Program-made: the position numbers and the translations under genes
Origin: Gammaproteobacteria bacterium
GTDB lineage: Bacteria > Pseudomonadota > Gammaproteobacteria > Pseudomonadales > Azotimanducaceae
Reading direction: 5' to 3'
NCBI GenBank assembly: GCA_002719135.1
Contig: PBGU01000059.1
Location: 1 to 14,105 of the forward strand
DNA: 14,105 nt
The notes under the pieces: model-generated
What the model was told of the DNA's origin: nothing
What the model saw: only the letters and a program-made list of their open reading frames with translations
Databases searched by the model: none
Shown here: positions 1-6,952 of the stretch, one piece after another
How the letters are laid out: every line of letters starts with the position of its first letter
Numbering within the stretch: the first letter of the stretch is position 1

Positions 1-578
1 CGTGATTTCGACCCGGCAATTTGCATACCCTTCCCCAATGCCCAAAATGCTTGGCCTGGTAATGGAATCAGACTCTTGCAGCGGCGGTCAACCGCCCCAC
101 CACGTTTATGCGTCTTCTGTTAACGAGCGGACTTCCACCTGACTTTTGATAACGTGCTCTTGCGTTTCGTGCTAACGCAATAATCACACTAACGATGTCA
201 CTGGCCGAATCACTATCCCGGTTGGGCACTACGCTACCCGACGGCTGCATCGAGGCAGTCAGCGTTCCAGGTTATCAAGCCATCAAGCTCGCCCCCATCA
301 ACGGAGGTTTCCCGATCGGCCCGCTTCCCAAGGCCGTAATGAACGCCATTACAAAAGATCCAGCTTACTGGACTTTTTGCTAGGGCAGCGGAATCGCACT
401 GACGCCTCCTATGTCTATACGACTCTATCCAAGGAATTTGCACTTTAGACCTTGCGCGGTTTGACTCGACTGGCGGCAATCGGTTTCGAACCGAAACCAA
501 GTAATCGATGGTTTCGACATTAACTCGAATCAAGTTACTCTTTCGACGTGATCTTTGACTCGAATCCTGGAGGTAGTC
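1..578. other. Left-edge region with no recognisable gene
   Basis: About 580 bases without a coding region I can support. Short open frames exist (for example 195-383 plus and 234-533 minus), but none has a Shine-Dalgarno site, a family-like sequence or consistent codon use. Frames entering from base 1 stop by about 142. The only local structure I see is a small inverted repeat at 482-498, a 7-bp stem GGTTTCG/CGAAACC with a 3-base loop; the GGTTTCG half occurs again near 510. The leader and promoter of the crotonase gene should lie in the right part, but I see no convincing -35/-10 pair. Confidence 0.5.
569..574 (+). promoter_or_regulatory. Shine-Dalgarno site fixing a GTG start
   Basis: GGAGGT lies four bases before the GTG at 579. 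It favours that codon over the in-frame TTG at 555, which has no such site and would add eight residues that do not look like the crotonase N-terminus. Confidence 0.7.
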
Positions 579-1418
579 GTGAGCCTATATAAAGAAATTC
601 TCTACGAAATAAGCGGTTCAGTGGCAGTTTTGACGATGAACCGACCCGATACATTAAATGCCTTGACCGATCTGACGCAGGCAGAAATCAGGCATGCGCT
701 TGGGGAATCGGAAAAGAACGCCGACGTTATCGGCACGGTGCTTACCGGTGCCGGTCGTGGGTTTTGCTCCGGCGTCGACATGAACGCACTAGGTGCAATG
801 AGCGAAGCGGGCCAACGCCTCGGGAACGTCCATGAGCACCTTGCGTCGGATCCGGGCAATCCAGACGATGATCCCAATTTCAAAGTCGCGACCGCCTATT
901 TTCTCGGATTACGCAAACCGTTGATTGCTGCGATCAACGGTGCCTGTGCTGGTCTGGGTTTCAGTTATGCGACTTTTTGTGACCTCCGTTTCGTCGATCG
1001 AACCGCGCGATTAACAACGTCATTCGCGCAGCGAGGATTAATCGCAGAACATGGCACCAGCTGGATGTTGCCTCGGATAATCGGTCCTGCACACGCTTTG
1101 GATCTTCTCTGGAGCTCGCGAAAATTCGAAGGCGACGAAGCGTACCGTATAGGCTACGCCAACCGACTCTGTGAACCTGGGGAGTGCGTTCAGGAAGCGA
1201 CCGAGTTTCTCGAGCAAATCGCCGCGTCATCAGCACCCATGTCCTTAATGATGATGAAGAAACAAATTTACAGACATCTAAACCAAGAGTTGGGATCCGC
1301 GATGGTTGAATCTAACCAATGGATGGACGAAAGCCTTGGCCGAGGTGATTTTAAAGAAGGCGTCAGTTCCTTCGTCGAAAAACGACCCCCGGATTTCCAA
1401 CGAATCATGATCGATTGA
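579..1418 (+). CDS. Enoyl-CoA hydratase/isomerase (crotonase) family protein
   Basis: A 279-residue protein of normal length for the crotonase superfamily, which acts on acyl-CoA thioesters in the cytoplasm. The N-terminal beta strand reaches MNRPDTLNAL. The two oxyanion-hole segments are visible: GRGFCSGVDM (about residues 65-74) and NGACAGLGF (about 120-128). By hand alignment to mitochondrial crotonase, the two catalytic glutamates (rat Glu144 and Glu164) are replaced by Ser and Phe. An acidic residue remains in GLIAEHGTSW, at the position of the catalytic Asp204 of dienoyl-CoA isomerase. The protein therefore looks less like a true hydratase and more like an isomerase or another crotonase-type activity; the substrate is unknown. 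GTG start, supported by GGAGGT four bases upstream. It ends 16 bases before the DUF169 gene, so the two probably form one transcript. Family is certain, reaction is not. Confidence 0.9.
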   Translation: MSLYKEILYEISGSVAVLTMNRPDTLNALTDLTQAEIRHALGESEKNADVIGTVLTGAGRGFCSGVDMNALGAMSEAGQRLGNVHEHLASDPGNPDDDPNFKVATAYFLGLRKPLIAAINGACAGLGFSYATFCDLRFVDRTARLTTSFAQRGLIAEHGTSWMLPRIIGPAHALDLLWSSRKFEGDEAYRIGYANRLCEPGECVQEATEFLEQIAASSAPMSLMMMKKQIYRHLNQELGSAMVESNQWMDESLGRGDFKEGVSSFVEKRPPDFQRIMID

Positions 1419-1420
1419 TC

Positions 1421-1426
1421 GAGGAG
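1421..1426 (+). promoter_or_regulatory. Shine-Dalgarno site of the DUF169 gene
   Basis: GAGGAG sits eight bases before the ATG at 1435, inside the 16-base gap after the crotonase stop codon, supporting translation from a shared mRNA. Confidence 0.6.
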
Positions 1427-1434
1427 CCAGGACT

Positions 1435-2217
1435 ATGAGCGTTATCGCTACGGATCACACGAACGTTGACTGGAATCAGATTGTCACCGATCTGAATCGG
1501 TTCCTACGACTGAGAACCACTCCCATCGGTATGAAAATGTTCGAAAACAAAACAGATATGGAAGCGATCCCGAGAATACGTCGACCTTCGGACGTCCACA
1601 CGACAGATCAGATCGTCGGACAGGCATGTCGTAACGGTTGGACCGTCGGTATAACTGCCGACGACCTCGTGGGTGCTCAATGTCAGGCGGTCATTGGCCT
1701 CGCGCCCCGCAGCGACGAGTGGTTGTCCGGCAACAACATGGCTGGCGTTTGGTACGAAACGAAGGAAGAATCGTCCAAACACCAGCATGCAATGGACGTT
1801 GTTCCATACGGCGCTTTCGAAGCCATGGCCGTAAGCCCACTCGCAAGTGGCCGACTATCTCCTCCAGATATCTGTCTTATCTACGCGACACCAGCGCAAA
1901 TGATCTTGTTCATTAACGGCTTGCAGTGGACGGGATACAAGAAACTGGAGTGGGGTTGCGTAGGCGAAAGTGCCTGCGCCGACAGTTGGGGCCGCGCACT
2001 AGCAACGGGAGAACCAAGCCTTTCGATCCCGTGTTTTGCGGAAAGACGTTACGGAGGGGTGATGGAAGATGAGTTGCTGATGGCTATTCCACCCCATTTC
2101 TTGCCCAAAGTGATCGACGGACTTGACCACTTATCTCGCAACGGGTTGCGCTACCCAATCCCTCAATACGGGATCAACAACGATGTTAGAGCTGGGATGG
2201 GCGTCAGTTACCAGTGA
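1435..2217 (+). CDS. DUF169 family protein
   Basis: 260 residues recognised as DUF169 (COG2043), a family of unknown biochemical function in archaea and bacteria. The supporting pattern is an N-terminal LRLRTTPIGMKMF (24-36), a cysteine-containing middle (Cys65, Cys83), the DICLIYATPAQM segment (about 145-156), Cys175 and Cys181 in WGCVGESACADS, and the C-terminal signature SIPCFAERRYGG (197-208, Cys200) followed by DELLMAIP. The five spaced cysteines could bind a metal or cluster, but this is inference. No signal peptide or membrane segment is visible, so it is probably cytoplasmic. It starts 16 bases after the crotonase gene with a good GAGGAG site and ends eight bases from the convergent HPPK-DHPS gene. 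I am fairly sure of the family and cannot assign a role. Confidence 0.85.
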   Translation: MSVIATDHTNVDWNQIVTDLNRFLRLRTTPIGMKMFENKTDMEAIPRIRRPSDVHTTDQIVGQACRNGWTVGITADDLVGAQCQAVIGLAPRSDEWLSGNNMAGVWYETKEESSKHQHAMDVVPYGAFEAMAVSPLASGRLSPPDICLIYATPAQMILFINGLQWTGYKKLEWGCVGESACADSWGRALATGEPSLSIPCFAERRYGGVMEDELLMAIPPHFLPKVIDGLDHLSRNGLRYPIPQYGINNDVRAGMGVSYQ

Positions 2218-2225
2218 GCGAGGCT

Positions 2226-3494
2226 TCACTCCGTCCGCTGATATACGCGCCAAAAGCGGCGGTGTGAGTCGAGTGTGTGGACACGCAGTATGTCGACGCC
2301 ACGACTCGCTAATCTCGCCGACACAGCTAACGTTTCTGGATCGCGTTCGTTTGGCGGGACCCTCGTCATCGGCTCAAGATAAGACTTTCGACTATGACCA
2401 AACATCACCCGACAGTCGAGTTCCATCAATTCTCGTGCTCGACCGATGATTTCTAGTGACTGCGTCGCAGTCTTGCCAAAACCAATGCCCGGATCGATGA
2501 TCACGCGCTCGAGCGCTATGCCGGCTCTTCCGAGTGTTTCAAGATGTTCGGCAAACCAACTGCATAGAGCAGCTAACGGATCACATTCAAGCGGTAGCAC
2601 ATTAGTGGGATCGGCGGGCACCGATAAACTATGCATTAATACGATATCGCATCGACTACCAGCAAGAACTTCAATCATCGCGGGATCAGCGAGACCACTC
2701 ACGTCATTAACGATTGAAGCGCCAGCTTCGATCGCCCGAGAAGCCGTCGTTGCGGATCTTGTGTCAATGCTTATTTTCGGTCGAAGCAGCCGCCCCGAAA
2801 ACTGTTGATCGAGATGCTCTAGCACCGGCGCAACCCGGCGCCACTCCGTTTCAGGATCGACATCGACGGCCCCGGGGCGCGTCGATTCGCCACCAACATC
2901 AATGTAATTGCCGCCGAGAAATTCAGGTTGCACCGTGGTTGGCTCATCGCGCTTCAACCAGCGTCCGCCGTCTGAAAACGAGTCAGGTGTAACGTTGATT
3001 ACACTCATCCATGCGGGTAGTGACACGTTGGTACGACGCTTGAGTTGCAGAATGTTCTCCTTCGTACCCGGGAGACGGCGGGATGGAACGATTTCTGCCA
3101 ACGGGGCCAACACGAAGGCGCGTTCGCTCACTCCAACGTGAGGAATAACGAGGTCAGGCGTGCAGATAGTCTCATCGTCGTACGCTAGCATATCAACGTC
3201 GATAATCCTCGGAGCCCAGCGCTCCGCATCGACCCGACCGAGGCGCCTCTCAATTTCTTGGGTTGCTGCCAAAAGCCCGTGCGGCTTCAGGGGCGTTGAA
3301 AGTTCTACAGCTACGTTCAGGAAGGGTTTATCCCACGTCGGCGGTGAATCTGGTGCAAGTAGCGCTTCACTCTCATACACCGTAGACCATCGAAGCAGCG
3401 AGGTTCCTGATAGCGCTGCCAACGCCCCCATCGCTTTTTCCAAATTAGCGCATCGGTCTCCAAGGTTTGACCCGAGACCAAGCAAGACGGTCAT
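2226..3494 (-). CDS. folKP: Bifunctional HPPK-dihydropteroate synthase
   Basis: A 422-residue fusion of two consecutive folate enzymes. Residues 1-140 are 6-hydroxymethyl-7,8-dihydropterin pyrophosphokinase: GLGSNLGDR (6-14), then RWAPRIIDVDML with Trp93, Arg96 and the magnesium aspartates Asp99/Asp101, and FVLAPLAEI. Residues 160-415 are dihydropteroate synthase, which joins the pterin pyrophosphate to p-aminobenzoate. It shows INVTPDSFSDGG (Asn168), GGESTRPGA (Thr205), SIDTR (Asp245), VNDVSG (Asn263), IDPGIGFGK (Asp334), GHSRKS (Lys370) and RVH (Arg404, His406). All main DHPS substrate residues are present, although the usual Asp after RVH is Thr. Both halves look active. This order is known in Francisella, Chlamydia, plants and fungi. 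The ATG overlaps the stop of the upstream HPPK-DHNA aldolase gene by ATGA, which suggests translational coupling; only weak ribosome-binding sequence precedes it. Confidence 0.95.
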   Translation of the reverse strand: MTVLLGLGSNLGDRCANLEKAMGALAALSGTSLLRWSTVYESEALLAPDSPPTWDKPFLNVAVELSTPLKPHGLLAATQEIERRLGRVDAERWAPRIIDVDMLAYDDETICTPDLVIPHVGVSERAFVLAPLAEIVPSRRLPGTKENILQLKRRTNVSLPAWMSVINVTPDSFSDGGRWLKRDEPTTVQPEFLGGNYIDVGGESTRPGAVDVDPETEWRRVAPVLEHLDQQFSGRLLRPKISIDTRSATTASRAIEAGASIVNDVSGLADPAMIEVLAGSRCDIVLMHSLSVPADPTNVLPLECDPLAALCSWFAEHLETLGRAGIALERVIIDPGIGFGKTATQSLEIIGRARELMELDCRVMFGHSRKSYLEPMTRVPPNERDPETLAVSARLASRGVDILRVHTLDSHRRFWRVYQRTE

Positions 3495-4369
3495 CGACGC
3501 ATCCGCATGATGAATGCCGTTCCACCCTTAAGATCTGGGATGGGGGGGTTGCACTTACGTACCTCGAGCGTTAGCTCAGAACCAGATTCCGTCAACATCT
3601 CGCTTAATTCGTCTAAGCAACATCCGGCAAGATGCTCAATCGTCCGAAACGCGCGGGAGCCGACAAGCGCGATAACGCGTCGGCACATAACACCGTAGTC
3701 TATTGTTCCATCGATCTCGTCGGTACTGCACGCTTCGGGCACCTCCGGAAACGTGACGTTTATAGAAATCGACACTTCCTGAGGATTCTCACGTTCACTA
3801 TCGGGTACGCCAAGATGGACGGCTGCGCGGAGGTCGTCTACCCGCAATTCTGGTCGCCTTCGCGGTCGCGTTGAAACGGGGTTGCACGCTACCGCGTGAG
3901 CTACGAGCGAGCCAGCTTCGCCCTCCCACTGAGACCAAAGCTCGACAAACGTTCTTCCAACTACGGGGTGAACGCGATCCGGTTCTAATTCGGACAATGG
4001 CTTTAAGTAGTACGCAGCCGTCAAAGTTTCCGGGCGAGGTAGGACTAGGCGGTCATTCTCAATAATCAAGTTCCCGAACAATAGTAAATCAAGATCGATG
4101 GTTTTCGATGCCAACCGCGGTGCCGACAAATCTTTGTCACCCCGGATTTCGATTTCGTGGAGGATACCAAGCACCTCCGACAACGGAATCATCGTTCGGA
4201 AACGAACCACCAGATTAATAAAGTCATCGCCCTCAAACCCGATGGCCGGATTTTGATACGCGGTGGACAGCTCGATCGCCCCAAATCGTTCGCGCAATTC
4301 CGTCAGCGCCGCGCCGATACGCACATCCGGTTCGATGTTGCTACCAACCCCGACGAAAACGTCAATCAT
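3491..4369 (-). CDS. folK: HPPK-dihydroneopterin aldolase fusion protein
   Basis: 292 residues joining two folate-branch domains. Residues 1-155 are an HPPK domain: FVGVGSNIEP (5-14), NPAIGFEGDDFINLVV (40-55), KTIDLDLLLFGN with the magnesium aspartates Asp92/Asp94, and YYLKPLSELEPDRVHP. Compared with E. coli HPPK, Trp89 is Leu and Arg92 is Lys, so the ATP/pterin-binding loop is divergent. Residues about 174-290 are a FolB/FolX-type dihydroneopterin aldolase: GVPDSEREN with Glu192 at the catalytic glutamate, a TIEHLA segment (Glu245), and VRKCNPPIP with Lys272 at the catalytic lysine. The aldolase makes the substrate of the kinase. The ATG at 4369 was chosen because GVGSN begins a few residues later, as usual; an upstream in-frame extension to 4543 would overlap the previous gene by about 150 bases and resembles no family. 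It starts 22 bases after that gene and overlaps the HPPK-DHPS gene by four bases. Confidence 0.9.
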   Translation of the reverse strand: MIDVFVGVGSNIEPDVRIGAALTELRERFGAIELSTAYQNPAIGFEGDDFINLVVRFRTMIPLSEVLGILHEIEIRGDKDLSAPRLASKTIDLDLLLFGNLIIENDRLVLPRPETLTAAYYLKPLSELEPDRVHPVVGRTFVELWSQWEGEAGSLVAHAVACNPVSTRPRRRPELRVDDLRAAVHLGVPDSERENPQEVSISINVTFPEVPEACSTDEIDGTIDYGVMCRRVIALVGSRAFRTIEHLAGCCLDELSEMLTESGSELTLEVRKCNPPIPDLKGGTAFIMRMRR

Positions 4370-4391
4370 CGTACTCAGGCTGAAGCGTTCT

Positions 4392-5435
4392 TCAGCCAGC
4401 GGCGACCATGAAATCGCCATCTGCCAACGCTTCAAATCGCGCCAGTACGCGTTCACCATCATCGTGCTTAAGGATGCGTTCTTTAATAACGTTGTATTGT
4501 TGTTCAGCGGCGATATGAGGCTGTTTTCCCGTCGCCCAGGCAAGGAGTTGTTCCCAAAACGGATCTAGCACGTCGCTTCCTAACGCGGTCCCGCCACCCT
4601 CTGTTTTGAAATGTAACGACCGTAATTCACCAATGTATAGGCGCAGAGATTCGACATGGATACGTTCGTCCGTCCGAATTCTTTCAACTATTTCCGCTGC
4701 CAACCCTGCTTCCGCACGTTTATCGGTAAACAAATCATCAGTTCGCAACGTTTCCTGTGTATTGGCAAACCCTATTTCAGCGCGAAATTCGATCACTAAC
4801 AAATTCATCAAAAAACTAAGTGCCAACTCGTACGGCTGTGGAATTTGCGGCATCCACCGTCGACCTACCTCTGCACGACTTATACCTTGAGGCGGCTCAA
4901 TGTCGGGGAACGCTTCGGGACCAAAAACCAAATCGCGGGCAACGAACCACATTACATCGTGGCCCCCAATACCTTTTTCCGGTTGACCACCCTCATCAAT
5001 TCCGTGGGCTTCTAGCAGGCCCTTCTTTAGATGCCCGATCGCCATTTCACTAATGTCTTCAACCACCAACTCTTGCATGTCCGGGAACGGCATGTCGGCG
5101 ATCATCCGACCACGGCCTTCGATCTTTCCCGTAATCGTCAGGGTATTCCAAAAGGTTTGCCCAAGGCCTTCACGGATCAGCAAGCGCTGTTGCTCTGAAT
5201 TCGGTACGCGAGGTCCACGCAAAAGAGACGCATCTGCGTCTAAAAGATCTCCACCACGAGCACGTAAAGCGTCGGCCCAGCTGGCGATTGCAACACCTCT
5301 TATTTCGGAGCGCGGGGGCACGTAATCGCCGTCGGAACTGAAACCGCCATGCAATACTTGACCTTCGACAACGTGCCCCGAAGCAAAATTATGATCCGTC
5401 ATTAGCTCGTCGCGCGTGAATAGAAGCTTCGACAT
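4392..5435 (-). CDS. Uncharacterised protein, possibly ferritin-like diiron
   Basis: A 347-residue protein whose family I cannot name. The C-terminal half looks helical and carries carboxylate/histidine patterns like a ferritin-like four-helix diiron site: EMAIGH (Glu130, His135), VIEFRAE (Glu216, Glu220) and TDERIH (Glu257-x-x-His260). A clear second ExxH helix is not visible, so the site is hypothetical. The N-terminal 120 residues contain GEGLGQTFWNTLTITGKIEGRGR-like sequence (89-110) that I do not recognise. There is no signal peptide or transmembrane segment. The ATG at 5435 is preceded by AGGA with an eight-base spacer. It lies upstream of the two folate fusion genes (22-base gap) on the same strand, so co-transcription is likely; whether it acts in pterin or folate metabolism is unknown. 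Confidence 0.8.
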   Translation of the reverse strand: MSKLLFTRDELMTDHNFASGHVVEGQVLHGGFSSDGDYVPPRSEIRGVAIASWADALRARGGDLLDADASLLRGPRVPNSEQQRLLIREGLGQTFWNTLTITGKIEGRGRMIADMPFPDMQELVVEDISEMAIGHLKKGLLEAHGIDEGGQPEKGIGGHDVMWFVARDLVFGPEAFPDIEPPQGISRAEVGRRWMPQIPQPYELALSFLMNLLVIEFRAEIGFANTQETLRTDDLFTDKRAEAGLAAEIVERIRTDERIHVESLRLYIGELRSLHFKTEGGGTALGSDVLDPFWEQLLAWATGKQPHIAAEQQYNVIKERILKHDDGERVLARFEALADGDFMVAAG

Positions 5436-5493
5436 ACGGGCATTCCTGGTGATCCAAGCTCTGCGATTCTAACCCAAGTTAACAATCACGGTA

Positions 5494-5515
5494 GGCGCTG
5501 TTAGAACACAGCGTC
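5494..5515 (-). terminator. Small hairpin in the M20 to ferritin-like gene gap
   Basis: CGCTGT and ACAGCG pair in a 6-bp stem with a 6-base loop, eight bases after the M20 peptidase stop codon. On the minus strand no clear run of T follows, so it is at best a weak terminator or an mRNA processing/stability hairpin. Confidence 0.25.
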
Positions 5516-5522
5516 AGGAAAC

Positions 5523-6881
5523 TCAGTCGGTAGCGAAAGACCGCACCAGGTCAACCATAAATGCTGTCCCTTTTGTCAGTGTCTCCACCGAAACGCGTTC
5601 GTCATTCCCATGAACGCCGACGCCTTCGTTTTCCGCCAGTACGGTCGGCGAAAATCCATAGCTTTGGATCCCTACATCTCGAAAGAAGTGGCTGTCGGTG
5701 AACCCCGTCGATACCCCTGGAATCGCCATCGATCCGGGAAACCACTCACTGGTCTTGGTCTTAATTAATCGATACAGAGACGTATCCATGGAACTACTCG
5801 CAGGCGTGAAACTCATAATGCGTTCGATACTCACATCTCCGTCATTCACTATGGTCGTCACTTCCGCAATAAATTCGTCTACGTCTTGATCGGGTACCAA
5901 TCGACAGTCGAGCTCAAGTACTGCCTCGGGCGGTACCACATTAATTTTCTTACTACCCTGTAAGGTCGTCAGCGAGCAGGTATTGCGTAGCAGAGCGTGA
6001 TACCCAGGCGCGGTCATTTGTAACGTCTGCATGAACGCTGCATCGCCTACGTGGGCGCTTATGTCTTCGAATGCACTTTTGAGTTCGGATCGCTGAAATG
6101 GTGCTACCCCTTGCAATAGGTTAGCAACTGGCGCAATAACCCGCGGTTCGAAGTGGGTGTCTGCAAGGCGTTGTCCCGCGCGCAAAATGCGCGTAATCGC
6201 AGTCTGCGGTAGAGGTACAGAGCCATGCCCCGGACGACCCCTCGCCGTTAGTCGCAACCAAACTGGTACTTTCTGCGTGACTTCCACAAAAAAAACCGTG
6301 TCCGCACCAAATTGTCGACCGCCGCCGCCTTCATTAAGTAGGTAGCCGACGCCTTCAAAGATCTCCGGACGGTTTTCTAACAACCAACCAGCACCCAAGA
6401 AACCTCCGGCCTCTTCATCCGCCGTTGCTACGTAGAGAACATCTCGACTTAATTTACTGTCGGACGCGTGTAGAGCCAAAAATGCCTGCAGCTGCATAAC
6501 TCCAAGTGCTTTCATGTCGAGCGCACCTCGACCGTATAGGTACCCATCTTTGGTAACGCCCGCGTAGGGATCGACGCTCCAATACGAAGCATTAGCCGGA
6601 ACCACGTCAATGTGATGTAGAAGGACCAATCCAGGCTTACCATTGCCTCGCAATCGTGCCCATAGGTTCCCACGTCCTGGTGCGGATTCAGCCGTATCGT
6701 ATGCAATGCCCGCTTGTTGCAATATCGCCCCTAGAAATTCGACACCGCGGGTTTCGTTTCCCGGCGGATTAGTCGTATCAGCTCTTATATATGCCGCCAA
6801 TCTTTGCGGCGCGATGTCGACGAACGGATCTCCAGCACTGGAAACAAAAGCCAATAAGACTAGAACAGTTAAAGGGCGCAA
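5523..6881 (-). CDS. M20 family zinc metallopeptidase, exported
   Basis: 452 residues of the M20 aminoacylase/carboxypeptidase family, which hydrolyses peptide or N-acyl-amino-acid bonds with two zinc ions. Visible motifs: HHIDVVP (His90, Asp92), GRGALDMK (Asp122, bridging), TADEEAGG (Glu156/Glu157, the catalytic base pair), LNEGGG (Glu184), RGRPGHGS in the lid/dimerisation domain (His219), and a C-terminal GVHGNDERV with the last zinc histidine. Length and motif order match secreted carboxypeptidase S-like members. The first about 16 residues (MRPLTVLVLLAFVSSAG) form a short signal peptide, so a periplasmic or membrane-associated location is likely. The start is TTG with CGGAG seven bases upstream; an in-frame stop lies just before it and no ATG is available. 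It is divergent from the LLM oxidoreductase gene and precedes the folate block by 87 bases. Confidence 0.9.
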   Translation of the reverse strand: MRPLTVLVLLAFVSSAGDPFVDIAPQRLAAYIRADTTNPPGNETRGVEFLGAILQQAGIAYDTAESAPGRGNLWARLRGNGKPGLVLLHHIDVVPANASYWSVDPYAGVTKDGYLYGRGALDMKALGVMQLQAFLALHASDSKLSRDVLYVATADEEAGGFLGAGWLLENRPEIFEGVGYLLNEGGGGRQFGADTVFFVEVTQKVPVWLRLTARGRPGHGSVPLPQTAITRILRAGQRLADTHFEPRVIAPVANLLQGVAPFQRSELKSAFEDISAHVGDAAFMQTLQMTAPGYHALLRNTCSLTTLQGSKKINVVPPEAVLELDCRLVPDQDVDEFIAEVTTIVNDGDVSIERIMSFTPASSSMDTSLYRLIKTKTSEWFPGSMAIPGVSTGFTDSHFFRDVGIQSYGFSPTVLAENEGVGVHGNDERVSVETLTKGTAFMVDLVRSFATD

Positions 6882-6936
6882 GTGCGAACTCCGGTTTGCA
6901 GTTTAGTAATCGCGCTGCCAACATGAATGGCCGCCT

Positions 6937-6944
6937 GGGAGGGA
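6937..6944 (+). promoter_or_regulatory. Shine-Dalgarno site deciding the LLM start
   Basis: GGGAGGGA lies eight bases before the ATG at 6953. It supports that start over the in-frame ATG at 6923 and longer extensions, which overlap the divergent M20 gene. The whole divergent gap (6882-6952) is only 71 bases, so at least one promoter must overlap coding sequence; I see no clear -35/-10 pair. Confidence 0.65.
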
Positions 6945-6952
6945 CCATACCG

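Noticed and set aside
195..383. Plus-strand open frame of 62 codons containing a GGFPIGPLPKAVMNAI stretch, possibly a gene remnant
   Set aside because: No ribosome site, stops on both sides within a short distance, no family recognised, and a longer minus-strand frame overlaps it. Treated as chance.
482..498. Hairpin GGTTTCG-AAC-CGAAACC as a terminator or operator
   Set aside because: No T run follows and only one copy of the full inverted repeat is present; too small to call alone.
234..533. Minus-strand open frame of 99 codons in the left-edge region
   Set aside because: Arginine-rich, composition unlike the real proteins, no family match and no Shine-Dalgarno site.
4370..4543. N-terminal extension of the HPPK-DHNA aldolase gene to 4543
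   Set aside because: It would overlap the upstream gene by about 150 bases and adds 58 residues unlike any HPPK N-terminus; MIDVFVGVGSN at 4369 is the expected start.
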